From CAVRJC01 sp964505725 (GTDB lineage Bacteria; Actinomycetota; Acidimicrobiia; IMCC26256; DASPTH01): 64,000 bases of DNA. How positions within the stretch are numbered: the first letter of the stretch is position 1; each line of letters opens with the position of its first letter. Position numbers and translations under genes: made by a program. Location: the NCBI GenBank assembly GCA_964505725.1, contig CAZDJK010000052.1:62001-126000 (forward strand), in the 5' to 3' direction. A model generated the notes under the pieces. It did not search any database. It had not been told where the DNA came from and saw only the letters and a list, made by a program, of their open reading frames with translations. This document shows positions 41,783 through 50,348 of this stretch, in pieces.

Positions 41783-42263
41783 GTCTGAACCTGCTGACCT
41801 TGGGCCGACCGGGGGCGTCGTTTGGTCGAGGCCTACGGAGTGGGAACTGCGCCGAACCATCGAGGGCTGCGTGATTTGCACCTCAGGAAAGCCGCTGGAC
41901 GTCGTGGCGGAACTTCCGTCATGTTGGGCGACTGCGCAGCGGGTTGCTCCGCTTCCCGGCTACGTGTGTGTGGTCGCCAGAAAGCATGTCGTCGAACCGT
42001 TCGAGATGAGCGCAGACGAACAGGGTTCGTTCTGGCGTGATGCGATGCTCGTTGCACGCGCGGTTGACAATCTGATCCAGCCGATCAAGATGAACTACGA
42101 GATCCACGGCAACACGCTGCCGCACCTTCACTTGCATCTCTTCCCGCGACAGCCCGATGATCCCTACGTCGGTGGCCCAATCGACCCGAGGACAGTCGAG
42201 TTCGTGCGATCAGATGCCGAGATCGAAGCACTTGCATCCGCGATCGAGGCGGCGATCACATAG
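41781..42263 (+). CDS. HIT family hydrolase/nucleotidyltransferase
   Basis: The protein of 160 residues has the histidine triad HLHLHLFPRQ near residue 117, in front of PDDPYVGGP, and CVICTSG at the N-terminus, which may bind zinc. HIT proteins cleave nucleotide-phosphate or Ap4A-type substrates. The ATG at 41781 is favoured by similarity. An in-frame ATG at 41646 would extend it over the HTH gene. A hairpin follows the stop. Confidence 0.87.
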   Translation: MSEPADLGPTGGVVWSRPTEWELRRTIEGCVICTSGKPLDVVAELPSCWATAQRVAPLPGYVCVVARKHVVEPFEMSADEQGSFWRDAMLVARAVDNLIQPIKMNYEIHGNTLPHLHLHLFPRQPDDPYVGGPIDPRTVEFVRSDAEIEALASAIEAAIT

Positions 42264-42271
42264 CGAACAGC

Positions 42272-42295
42272 ACGACCGATCTGCTGCTCGGTCGT
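42272..42295 (+). terminator. hairpin terminator after the HIT gene
   Basis: ACGACCGA (42272-42279) and TCGGTCGT (42288-42295) form a perfect 8-bp stem with an 8-nt loop, 9 bp after the HIT stop codon. There is no U-run. The rest of the gap to 42447 holds no recognised element apart from the palindrome GTTGTGACAAC over the next start codon. Confidence 0.55.
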
Positions 42296-42447
42296 CATGC
42301 CTGTGGGACACCGCCGAAACGCTCTGTTGTGCAAGCAACGCCCAACCAGATCGGGCAATTGTGCTGGCGTTTGCGTACATCCTACTTGTGGGTAGCCGCG
42401 AGCCCGTCGAACTTGGTCGTGCGTGACGCGCGTGAAACGATCGTGTT

Positions 42448-43176
42448 GTGACAACGACAGGAACCGCACCCGCATGGGAACGGTATGCGTGGACGGCAGG
42501 CGTCGTCTTCGTCGTCGCGCTCTTGGCGGAGACCGCCATATCTGCGGGAATCCCAATCGACCAGAACGATTCGGCTGCGAAGATCGCGCGGGAGCTCGAT
42601 CACCACAGCACGCTCGTCCTCATCGCCGCCTGTGTCTCCGTGGCGTATGCCGCCGCGTTTCCGATCTACCTCTGGAAGCTGTACGGAGCTCTGACCGCGA
42701 ACGCCGACTCTTCGCGAGCCCTCGCCTCCCTTGTCCTGGTGGGCGGGACTGTCTTTGTTGCCCTCCATGCCGTGAGCGATGTCGCGATCTACGGGTTGCT
42801 CGGTTCGAAGCTCGCGTCCTACGGCGCGCACCACGATCCGGGCATCTCCTTCACCCTGTACCTGATGACCTTTGCTCTGGACAGTGTGGGCGACGTCTTC
42901 GCCAGCCTCTTTGCCCTGGCGACAGGAGTGCTCGTATTCAGGAGTGGTGTCCTGCCACGCTGGCTGGCGTGGGTCTCGATGCTGGTCGCGGTCCTGTTGT
43001 TCCTCCAAGCGTTCGGGCTCGGCGGCGTCATCGCGACGTTCGGCCTCGCTCTCGACCTGATCGGGTTCGTGCTGCTCTTGCTCTTCGTCGTGGCGAGCAG
43101 CGTGATACTGCTGAGGCGCGCGAATCGGTTTGACCAAGCTGGGAGCCAAGCTCCTGGACAAAGCCTCGCTGGTTGA
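42448..43176 (+). CDS. multi-pass membrane protein (DUF4386-like)
   Basis: The 242-residue protein has about seven hydrophobic helices with short loops. The DHHSTLVLIAACVSVAYAAAFPIYLWKLY and LASYGAHHDPG segments and the overall length recall DUF4386 proteins. No catalytic motif is visible and the function is unknown. GTG 42448 sits inside an 11-bp palindrome. Confidence 0.65.
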   Translation: MTTTGTAPAWERYAWTAGVVFVVALLAETAISAGIPIDQNDSAAKIARELDHHSTLVLIAACVSVAYAAAFPIYLWKLYGALTANADSSRALASLVLVGGTVFVALHAVSDVAIYGLLGSKLASYGAHHDPGISFTLYLMTFALDSVGDVFASLFALATGVLVFRSGVLPRWLAWVSMLVAVLLFLQAFGLGGVIATFGLALDLIGFVLLLLFVVASSVILLRRANRFDQAGSQAPGQSLAG

Positions 43177-43230
43177 GAACTCCTCGTCGACAGCCCACAC
43201 GCACCCGCGCCGCCGCTACTCTGCGGCGCC

Positions 43231-43629
43231 GTGTTGCCGGTCACGTGGTCGACCATCCGGTTGTTCCTCCACGTGCTCGCGGCGACCGTGTGGGTTGGGG
43301 GCCAGCTCACACTCGCCGGACTCGTACCCGGTCTCCGGCGGATCGCTCCCGACGCGCCGCGTGCCGTCGCCCGGCGGTTCAACCAGATCGCGTGGCCTGC
43401 GTTCGGCGTGCTCGTGGTCACGGGGATCTGGAACATCGCCGCCGTGCATCCCAACTGGGGAACCAGCTACGGGACCACTCTGGTGGTGAAGGTCGTCGTG
43501 GTGGCGATCTCGGGGATCACCGCCTTCGTCCACGCGCACTCGCGTTCGCGCCGGATGCTGGCGGTGTTCGGTGCGGCCGCCGGCCTGAGCGCGGTCACTG
43601 CCTTGTTCCTCGGCATCATGCTCGGCTGA
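43231..43629 (+). CDS. CopD-like membrane protein
   Basis: The 132-residue protein has four helices with His14 in RLFLHVLAATVWVGGQ and a C-terminal FVHAHSRSRRM, the pattern of the CopD/copper-resistance membrane family. Members bind haem or copper, so this may be a haem- or copper-linked membrane protein. GTG 43231 lies 8 nt after a TACTCT box (43217-43222). It precedes an SDR gene by 52 bp. Confidence 0.75.
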   Translation: MLPVTWSTIRLFLHVLAATVWVGGQLTLAGLVPGLRRIAPDAPRAVARRFNQIAWPAFGVLVVTGIWNIAAVHPNWGTSYGTTLVVKVVVVAISGITAFVHAHSRSRRMLAVFGAAAGLSAVTALFLGIMLG

Positions 43630-43681
43630 GTCGTCCCGACGCCTGCGGTGCGCCCGTCGACGACGATGTAGAAAGGGCCGA

Positions 43682-44479
43682 GTGGACGTACGAGGGAAGA
43701 CCGTCATCGTCACGGGGGCGAGCCGCGGCATCGGGAAGGTCGTCGCGGTCGAGCTCGGACGGCGGGGTGCGAACGTCGTGGTCGCGGCGAGGACCGTCGA
43801 GCCGCGCCGGACACTCGCAGGTACCGTCGGCGAGACGGCCGCGGCCATCGAGCAGGCGGGTGGTCGCGCGCTGGCGGTGCCGACGAACCTCACGTCCGCG
43901 CTCGACATCGAGGCGCTCACACGCACCACGCTCGAACGTTTCGGCGGCATCGACGTCCTCATCAACAACGCGGCGAACACCGACGGCGGGTCGATCGTCG
44001 ACTGGGACCGTGCGCGGTGGGAAGCGCAGATCGCCACGAACCTCCTCGCTCCGATCTCGCTCGTGCAGGCGGTTCTGCCCGTGATGCTCGCACGTGGCGG
44101 TGGTGTGATCGTGAACGTGACGTCCGGCGCGGCTGAGATGTGGTCGCCGGACCAGGAGCCGACGGGCGCGGAGGCGAAGCGCCTCGGGAAGCAGTTCGGG
44201 TACGCCTCGAGCAAAGCCGGCCTCAATCGGTTCGGCAACATCGTCGCGGGCGAGCTGCGTGAGCTGGGCGTGGCGATCGTGACGGTCGATCCCGGCTTCA
44301 CGCGCACCGAGCTGTTGGAGTTCATGGCCGAGCGGGGCGTGGTCGACGCAACGGCAGCCGCTCCGATGAGCGTGCCCGCGAGCACGATCGTGCACGTGAT
44401 CACCTGCGACGACCCCATGGCCTACACGGGCACCGTGGTCCGCGTCGGCGAGGTCGTGCCCGACGAACGTCAGGCCTGA
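43682..44479 (+). CDS. short-chain dehydrogenase/reductase
   Basis: The 265-residue SDR has the cofactor motif TGASRGIG at residues 11-18, the NNAAN stretch near residue 98 and the catalytic YASSK near residue 177, with a serine in the preceding NVTSGAA. It is an NAD(P)-dependent oxidoreductase of unknown substrate. The GTG start has a GAAAGGG site. Confidence 0.9.
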   Translation: MDVRGKTVIVTGASRGIGKVVAVELGRRGANVVVAARTVEPRRTLAGTVGETAAAIEQAGGRALAVPTNLTSALDIEALTRTTLERFGGIDVLINNAANTDGGSIVDWDRARWEAQIATNLLAPISLVQAVLPVMLARGGGVIVNVTSGAAEMWSPDQEPTGAEAKRLGKQFGYASSKAGLNRFGNIVAGELRELGVAIVTVDPGFTRTELLEFMAERGVVDATAAAPMSVPASTIVHVITCDDPMAYTGTVVRVGEVVPDERQA

Positions 44480-44532
44480 GCATCGACGCCGCGGAACCGA
44501 CAGAGTGGGGCGCGCCGAGGGGAGGAGACGTC

Positions 44533-45186
44533 ATGAGTCAGCAGGCGCCGTCCGCACGGGCGGACGTCCGGACCTACAAGGTTGTGCACCAGGCGTTCCG
44601 GTTGGCGACGAACCGGTTGGTCGACGCCACCGAGAGGCTCGATCCTTCGGCGCTCCAGCCCGTGGTGGGTTCGCGGTGGGGCTTCTACGACGGGGTGCTG
44701 CACCATCACCACCACAGCGAGGACGACAGCATCTTCCCGGCGCTGCTCGCGGTGCGCCCCGACCTGCACGAGCTCGTCCAGGAGCTCGAGCAGGACCACC
44801 GGGAGCTGTTGGAGCGCATCGCGGTCGTCGACCGCGCCGTCACCGCGTTCGAGCAGCAACCCGACGCCGACCATCAGTCGGCGGTGCACGACGCGATCGT
44901 CACGGTCCGCGAGGCGTTCTTCCCGCACCTCGACGTCGAGGACGCCCAGATCATCCCCGCGATCGAGGTGTCGGTGGATCCGAACGAATGGGATCGCATC
45001 GACACCGCCGCGCTGAAGTCGATCCCGAAGCAGTACCTCCCGATGGCCGTGGGAGCGATCGACGAGATGGTTCGCGGTCTCCCCGACGCGGAGCGCCCTC
45101 CGCCGCCCCCGGTTCCGGTCCGCGTCTTGCTCGCGATCTCGTGGCGTCGGAAGTGGGCCGACTGGCTGGAACCGCTTCGAGTCTGA
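44533..45186 (+). CDS. hemerythrin HHE-domain protein
   Basis: The 217-residue protein has a hemerythrin-like four-helix domain with ligands in YKVVHQAFR, HHHHHSEDDSIFP, EQDHRELLERI and PHLDVEDAQIIP. It binds a diiron site and may sense or store oxygen or nitric oxide. The C-terminus (PPPPPVPVRVLL) is a short proline-rich tail. It has a very strong GGGGAGGAG ribosome site. Confidence 0.88.
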   Translation: MSQQAPSARADVRTYKVVHQAFRLATNRLVDATERLDPSALQPVVGSRWGFYDGVLHHHHHSEDDSIFPALLAVRPDLHELVQELEQDHRELLERIAVVDRAVTAFEQQPDADHQSAVHDAIVTVREAFFPHLDVEDAQIIPAIEVSVDPNEWDRIDTAALKSIPKQYLPMAVGAIDEMVRGLPDAERPPPPPVPVRVLLAISWRRKWADWLEPLRV

Positions 45187-45301
45187 CGTTCAGGTCGTCG
45201 CGAACGGCGGCGCAGGGACCTCGACACCGCGCGCACCTCGGGCCATGATGGCGATCGCGCCGAGGCCGCGTGTGCAGCCCGGTGCACGGAGGTGAGCTGG
45301 C

Positions 45302-46705
45302 ATGGCGGAGCCGCGGGCAGAGGCCGACTACGTGGTGATCGGAGCGGGCGCGGTCGGGATGGCCTTCACCGACGTGATCGTGGCGGAGTCCGACGCCGAC
45401 GTCATCGTCGTCGATCGGCGAGCCTGCCCTGGCGGGCACTGGAACGACGCGTACTCCTTCGTGAGGCTGCACCAGCCGTCCGCGTACTACGGCGTGAACT
45501 CGCGCGTCCTCGGGACGCTGCGGAAGGACGACCGGGGGACGAACGCCGGCCTCTACGAGCTGGCTTCGGGTGCCGAGGTCTGCAGCTACTTCGACGCCGT
45601 GATGCAGGAGACGTTGCTCCCGTCGGGGCGGGTGCGCTACTTCCCGATGAGCGAGTACGCGGACGGCGTGGTGGAGTCGTTGCTGACCGGCGAGCGCACC
45701 GAGGTGCGTGCGCGCCGGAGGGTGGTCGACGCTGCGTATCTCGGGTCGGAGGTTCCGTCCACGCACCCGCCCGCGTATGCGTGCGAACCCGGAGCGGAGC
45801 TGGTGCCGGTCAACGGGCTCGCTGAAGTCCGCCACCCCTATGCCGGATACGTGGTCATCGGGGGCGGGAAGACGGGGATCGACGCGTGTCTGTGGCTGCT
45901 CGAGAACTCGGTGGATCCGTCGACGATCACGTGGGTCCGCTCGCGCGACCCGTGGCTCCTCAACCGGGCGAACTTCCAGGTCGGCGGGCTCGCGCTGCAG
46001 TTCCTGGACGGCTACGCCACGCAGTGCGAGGTGCTGGCCAACGCCGCGTCGATCGAGGAGGTCTTCTCGGGGTTGGAGGGAGCCGACCTGATCCTGCGGA
46101 TCGACCCCGATCATCAGCCCACCATGTTCCGCGGCGCGACCGTGACGCACGCCGAGATCGACGCCCTCCGCCGGATCGAGCACGTCGTGCGCGCGGGGAG
46201 GGTTCTGCGGATCGAACCGGACACGATCGTGCTGGAGCACGGCGTGGTGCCGACGGCAGCCGATCGCCTGCACGTCGACTGCTCGGCCGCCGGGGTGCGG
46301 AACCGCCCGGGTGTGCCGGTGTTCGACGGCGACCGCATCACGCTGCAGTACCTCGTGTTCGGGGGCCATCCGACCTTCAGCTCGGCGATCACTGCCCACG
46401 TCGAGGTGGCCTGCGAAGGCGAGGCCGAGAAGAACGAGCTCTGCCGACCCATCCCCTTCAGCGGCGATGCGGCCGACATCCCGCGCTTCCTGTTGGCGGA
46501 CCTGCGCGCGCGTCGCCTCTGGGCGCGCACGCCGCAGGTCAGCGAGTGGAACGACCGTTCGCGGCTCAGTCCGATGGCCGGCGTCGTCGACCGACTCGAC
46601 CTGAGTGACGCGGCGACCCTCGCGATCCTCGAGCGGACCCGCGAGAACCTGCGCCCCGCGCGCGTCAACCTCGAACGACTCCTCGGCGACGCGGCGACGG
46701 TGTGA
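45302..46705 (+). CDS. FAD/NAD(P)-binding oxidoreductase
   Basis: The 467-residue flavoprotein has an N-terminal FAD motif VVIGAGAVGMAFTDVI (near 11-26) with RRACPGGHWNDAY. A second dinucleotide motif VVIGGGKTGIDACLWLL is near residue 183, as in flavin-containing monooxygenases. The substrate is unknown. An ATG with GGAGGTGA upstream gives a secure start. It follows the hemerythrin gene by 115 bp with no gene in the gap. Confidence 0.82.
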   Translation: MAEPRAEADYVVIGAGAVGMAFTDVIVAESDADVIVVDRRACPGGHWNDAYSFVRLHQPSAYYGVNSRVLGTLRKDDRGTNAGLYELASGAEVCSYFDAVMQETLLPSGRVRYFPMSEYADGVVESLLTGERTEVRARRRVVDAAYLGSEVPSTHPPAYACEPGAELVPVNGLAEVRHPYAGYVVIGGGKTGIDACLWLLENSVDPSTITWVRSRDPWLLNRANFQVGGLALQFLDGYATQCEVLANAASIEEVFSGLEGADLILRIDPDHQPTMFRGATVTHAEIDALRRIEHVVRAGRVLRIEPDTIVLEHGVVPTAADRLHVDCSAAGVRNRPGVPVFDGDRITLQYLVFGGHPTFSSAITAHVEVACEGEAEKNELCRPIPFSGDAADIPRFLLADLRARRLWARTPQVSEWNDRSRLSPMAGVVDRLDLSDAATLAILERTRENLRPARVNLERLLGDAATV

Positions 46706-46743
46706 CGAGTCGGAGACCCCGCCTTTCGAAGCCCGAGCGGACC

Positions 46744-47397
46744 TCACGTCCGGTAGACGCTCCCGTAGTGGCGGCGGAGCAACACGCGAACCGCGACGAT
46801 CGTGAGCCACGACCAGATTGCGACCTGCGGATTCACGAACGCGATCGGTATCGACGCGAGGAACACCGCAGGCACCGCGAGGCTCCGCCACAGTCCGTGC
46901 GCGACCTGGAGCGAAGGGGTTTCGCGTCGGATCAGCCGACCACCGTGTGACGCGTACGCCCACAAGCAGGAGATGAGGGCACCGAGCAGGCTCATGGTGG
47001 CGGCGTAGAAGACGACGGCTGCGACCGCCTTCCCGTGGTCGCCGAGTACCTCGGTGGGGAACGGAACGAACGCCACTACTCCGAGGGTTGCGAGGTTGAG
47101 CGCGAGCAACACCGCATCGAGCCTGACGATGTAGCGGAACATCCGGTGGTGCGCGAGCCAGAAGAGGCCGATCACCGCGAAGCTCAACGCGTAGCTGTAG
47201 ATCGACGGCAGCGCGTCGCGCAGGGCGTGCGCGACGCCGGAGTCCCGCGTCCGCGCGGGGATGTGCAGAGACAGCGCGAGCACCGTCATCGAGATCGCGA
47301 ACACGGCGTCGCTGAAGAACACGACACGGTCGAGGTCGAGCCCGCGCTCGAAGCCTGCACCGGCTCCCTGCCGGCCGCTGTCCGTGGTATCCGCCAC
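46744..47397 (-). CDS. TMEM175-type potassium channel (DUF1211)
   Basis: The 217-residue membrane protein has the FFSDAVFAISMTVLAL start that defines the TMEM175/DUF1211 family (the RxxxFSD motif). Six helices follow. Bacterial members form tetrameric potassium-selective channels. The start codon is GTG. The gene lies between the flavoprotein (convergent) and the TadG terminator. Confidence 0.88.
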   Translation of the reverse strand: MADTTDSGRQGAGAGFERGLDLDRVVFFSDAVFAISMTVLALSLHIPARTRDSGVAHALRDALPSIYSYALSFAVIGLFWLAHHRMFRYIVRLDAVLLALNLATLGVVAFVPFPTEVLGDHGKAVAAVVFYAATMSLLGALISCLWAYASHGGRLIRRETPSLQVAHGLWRSLAVPAVFLASIPIAFVNPQVAIWSWLTIVAVRVLLRRHYGSVYRT

Positions 47398-47433
47398 CGG
47401 ACGGACTGTACGGCGGTCGGCAGCGTAGCGGCC

Positions 47434-47452
47434 GGGCTCCCGAGAGGAGCCC
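47434..47452 (-). terminator. hairpin terminator after tadG
   Basis: GGGCTCC (47434-47440) and GGAGCCC (47446-47452) form a 7-bp perfect stem with a 5-nt loop. It touches the stop codon of the minus-strand tadG gene and lies 37 bp upstream of the TMEM175 gene start. Confidence 0.55.
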
Positions 47453-48967
47453 CTACTTGACGAGCTGCACGTAGGTGTTCTGGCCGATGGACGTCGGCGT
47501 AGTGCCGAGGTTGCCGGGCAGCATGGTGGGCGGGAAGACCCACGCGGTCATGGCCTCTGCGGTGTCGTTCGAACGGCCGAGGGGCGTGGTGTTCCAGGGG
47601 CCCGGCGCGAAGTCGACAGAACAGCCGGTGCTGCAGTTGGCGTACACGTCCTCCATGTAGATGGCGCGGAACGAGCCGATGTTGAGGTCGCCGCTCGAGC
47701 CGTTCGGCGGGATGGCCTGGATGAATTGGGGGACGTAGGCGAACCGGGGCGACAGCTGGATGTCGTAGAGGTCGTCGGGAATCTCGGCAGCCCCACTCGG
47801 ATCGGTGTTGGCGCCGAACACCACTCCGGTGTACCCGCCGCTGTCGTAGTCGGTGAAGCAGGTCTCGAGCGCGGTCTCCATCGTCGCCTGGAGCGTCGCG
47901 AGGGGTCCGCTCAGCAACGCGTCGAACGTCTCCCTCCTGCAGCTCGCGGGAACCGCATTGGCCCCGCTGGTCGACAGGCCGTAAGGGATGAAGTCCCAGA
48001 GCGGCTTGTTGTCGAGGGTGCGGCCCATGGCGGTGGCCGTCGGATAGCCGGGCCAGACGGAGCTGGAGGGTATGCGGGTCAGCCGGGCGCCGCCGCCGTC
48101 CGAGGTGTCGGTGCTGGTCCCGTGCACGAGGCCGGTATCGAACGCGCTGACGTCGTTGCCCGTGCGGGGCGGCAGGGTGTTCGGGAACGGCACCCCGCAC
48201 GCGTCGTCGACGGCCATGCCGTTGTACGCGTCCGGGTCGTCCAGGGTCGAGAACACGTGGTCGGCGCCGATCGCGATGTTGTCGATCATCCGGTTCCGCT
48301 GGAAGCTGTTGCCGCAGCGAGTCGGCGTGCTCAGCGTGGAGTTGCCGTACTGGGTGATGTCGAGCAGGTTGAAGTTCCCGGTGGTGGGATCGTCGCACGT
48401 GGCGATCCGGTGGCCGCTCGGACCCTGCTTCATGCACGAGAGCCCGGCCTGGAACCCCGAGAACAGCGCGAACGGCTGGATGGACCCGAACCCCGCCGTG
48501 ACGACCCGGGCGACCGCGAGGCGCGTCGCGCTCAGGCTGTTCACGCCGAAAACGCGGCCGAAGTCGGTCGCCGACGTCTGCACCGGGATCTTCACGTAGA
48601 CCTGGGTGAAGGACGGGTCGAACTGAATGCATTGCGTCGCGGCGGAGTACGTCCAGCCGGCGGCGAACGTGGCGGCGGTGCACGAGCTCCACGCCAAGGT
48701 GTTCACGCCGAGGTTGGTGGCCGCGTACGTCTCCACCGTGTTGGCGGCTGCGGTGACATTGGGGAGGTCCTGCGCGCCCGCGAGCGCGGCGGCGTCGGCG
48801 GCGTTCTGGATCTGGCGAACGTGCTCGCTCTGGAAGCCGAGATCGACGACCAGCGCCGCGAACCCGAGCATCACGACGAGGAGGATCGTGAACATGACCA
48901 TGACCGCGCCGCGCTCGCGGTCGTGGCCCTGCGGGCGCTCCCTGATCCAGTGGCGCAAGGTCAGCAC
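47453..48967 (-). CDS. TadG-like pilus protein with long extracellular domain
   Basis: The protein of about 504 residues starts with the Tad domain (ERGAVMVMFTILLVVMLGFAALVVDLGF, then NAADAAALAGAQDLP). It continues with a roughly 430-residue cysteine-containing extracellular region with no recognised domain. TadG proteins anchor or tip the Tad pilus. GTG 48967 overlaps the tadE stop. This TadG is far longer than the Tad-domain gene at 18149-18574. It probably works with the TadE gene before it. Confidence 0.82.
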   Translation of the reverse strand: MLTLRHWIRERPQGHDRERGAVMVMFTILLVVMLGFAALVVDLGFQSEHVRQIQNAADAAALAGAQDLPNVTAAANTVETYAATNLGVNTLAWSSCTAATFAAGWTYSAATQCIQFDPSFTQVYVKIPVQTSATDFGRVFGVNSLSATRLAVARVVTAGFGSIQPFALFSGFQAGLSCMKQGPSGHRIATCDDPTTGNFNLLDITQYGNSTLSTPTRCGNSFQRNRMIDNIAIGADHVFSTLDDPDAYNGMAVDDACGVPFPNTLPPRTGNDVSAFDTGLVHGTSTDTSDGGGARLTRIPSSSVWPGYPTATAMGRTLDNKPLWDFIPYGLSTSGANAVPASCRRETFDALLSGPLATLQATMETALETCFTDYDSGGYTGVVFGANTDPSGAAEIPDDLYDIQLSPRFAYVPQFIQAIPPNGSSGDLNIGSFRAIYMEDVYANCSTGCSVDFAPGPWNTTPLGRSNDTAEAMTAWVFPPTMLPGNLGTTPTSIGQNTYVQLVK

Positions 48968-49476
48968 GTCGCGCCCGTCTCCGTGAAGCTGGTGACCTTG
49001 GGCACCTGCTCCAGGCGCATCGTCACGCTGCTGACAAGGGTCTTGCCGTTGACGAACGGGGCGATGAGTCCGGTGATCGACGTCACCGGGTAATCGGCGC
49101 AGATCTGCAAGGTCTGGCCGATCTGCGCGCTGGGCGGCACGATGACCTTGATCTTGATCTTGGAGCTCGCCAGGTCGATGCGGTTCTTTGCCTTGCAGAT
49201 GAGCGCGTTCGTCGCGTCGGTCGTGTTCGCCGGGCTCGCCGGTGGCGTCACCGTCACACCGTTGATGGAGCACGCGGGCGCGCCGGACAGGTCGTTCACG
49301 ACGCCCATGCGGGCGGCTTCACGACTCCCGTTGCGGACCGAGACGTAGTTGCTGTAGTCGATGCCGAACTCGACCATCCCGAAGACCAGCGTCAGGAACA
49401 GCGTGAGCACGATCGCGAACTCCACCAGCGCCGCACCGCGCTGCTCCCTCGGAGCGAACCGGTGATCGCGGCTCAT
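48961..49476 (-). CDS. TadE-like pseudopilin
   Basis: The 171-residue protein has the classic TadE start EQRGAALVEFAIVLTLFLTLVFGMVEFGI, where Glu in ALVEF is at +5 of a probable Gly-Ala cleavage position. NGSREAARMGVVN follows. Four cysteines lie in the C-terminal domain. The start overlaps the preceding gene (ATGA) and the stop overlaps tadG, so all three are coupled. Confidence 0.88.
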   Translation of the reverse strand: MSRDHRFAPREQRGAALVEFAIVLTLFLTLVFGMVEFGIDYSNYVSVRNGSREAARMGVVNDLSGAPACSINGVTVTPPASPANTTDATNALICKAKNRIDLASSKIKIKVIVPPSAQIGQTLQICADYPVTSITGLIAPFVNGKTLVSSVTMRLEQVPKVTSFTETGATC

Positions 49477-50324
49477 GACGTGCCGCCCGCGCCCGCGGCG
49501 TGCTTGTCCGCGCCGCTGCCGTTGCCAGCTCCATTGGCGTTGCCGTTCCCGTTGGCGCCGCCGTTGTTCGCAGCTCCGTCGGCGTTGCCGCTCGCGTTGC
49601 CGTTGCCGGCTCCGTAGGCGTTGCCGTTGCCAGCTCCGTTGGCGTTGCCGTTGGTAGCTCCGTTGGCGCCGCCGCTCGGAGCGTCGCCGTTGCCGTTCCC
49701 CAGCCCGTTGCCACCGTCGTTCCCGGCTCCCGTGCCCGCACCATTGCCCGCGCCGGCGCCGAGATCGTCGCCTTCCCCGTGACCGTCAGGGAGCCCGGTG
49801 GGCACGGTCGGCGTCGGGGCCGAACCAGCCGAAGACCCCAGGCCCGCGATCACGAGGGGCGGCGGCGCGGAGACCCCTCGCCGTCCCGCTCCGCCGGCGC
49901 TGGTGCCATTCCTGGTGGGGCCGTTCGGCGGCGTGGTCGGGCGGTTGTCGCCGTTCGGCTGCGGCTCGTGGCCATGGGCGGGCACGCTGATCCCGACCGT
50001 GCGCGCGAAGGTCGCGAAGGCATCCTGCGCGCTAGCCGGCAGCGCATTCATCGACCCGAGCGCGGCCGCGAGGACCAGCACGGCCACGGCACCTCCCGCG
50101 CCGGTGAGGACGCGGCGACAGGCCTGCGCCCGTCGCGGCGCGCCTTCGAAGTCGCCGTCGAGAAACGCCTGGAGCGTGCGGTCGACCCGCATCGGGCCGG
50201 CACTCCGGGTCCGGAGCGCGTCGACGAACGCTGCCGTCAGCCCGGCGTCGTCCTCGTCCGAGGGCAACAGCTGAGGGGACGCAGGGCTGACAGCCCGTTC
50301 GTCACCGATGGGGTGCGCATCCAT
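49473..50324 (-). CDS. membrane anti-sigma-like protein with Asn/Gly-rich tail
   Basis: The 283-residue protein has a cytoplasmic part (residues 1-70, DAGLTAAFVDALRT), one membrane helix near residue 75-95 (GAVAVLVLAAALGSMNALPASA) and an extracytoplasmic tail. The last ~110 residues are made of GNG/NGAG repeats rich in Asn, Gly and Ala. Position 25 bp after a sigma factor gene and the domain order suggest an anti-sigma regulator. Zinc-finger ligands of classical ZAS domains are not seen. It overlaps tadE by 4 bp. Confidence 0.7.
   Translation of the reverse strand: MDAHPIGDERAVSPASPQLLPSDEDDAGLTAAFVDALRTRSAGPMRVDRTLQAFLDGDFEGAPRRAQACRRVLTGAGGAVAVLVLAAALGSMNALPASAQDAFATFARTVGISVPAHGHEPQPNGDNRPTTPPNGPTRNGTSAGGAGRRGVSAPPPLVIAGLGSSAGSAPTPTVPTGLPDGHGEGDDLGAGAGNGAGTGAGNDGGNGLGNGNGDAPSGGANGATNGNANGAGNGNAYGAGNGNASGNADGAANNGGANGNGNANGAGNGSGADKHAAGAGGTS
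49498..49730. repeat. codon-repeat tract for Asn/Gly-rich tail
   Basis: Imperfect short repeats of the type GCCGTTGCC and GTTGGC in 6- to 18-bp periods fill this tract and encode the GN and NGAG motifs of the protein tail. Copy number may vary between strains. Confidence 0.6.
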
Positions 50325-50348
50325 CGACCCCTGAACCGCTCATACGGG

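Noticed and set aside
42445..42455. Palindrome GTTGTGACAAC as operator
   Set aside because: It covers the start codon and first codons of the membrane protein gene. It is a single short palindrome with no second copy, so chance is likely.
49498..49730. CRISPR-like or minisatellite array
   Set aside because: The repeats are short and imperfect, in frame, and encode a protein tail. There are no spacers.
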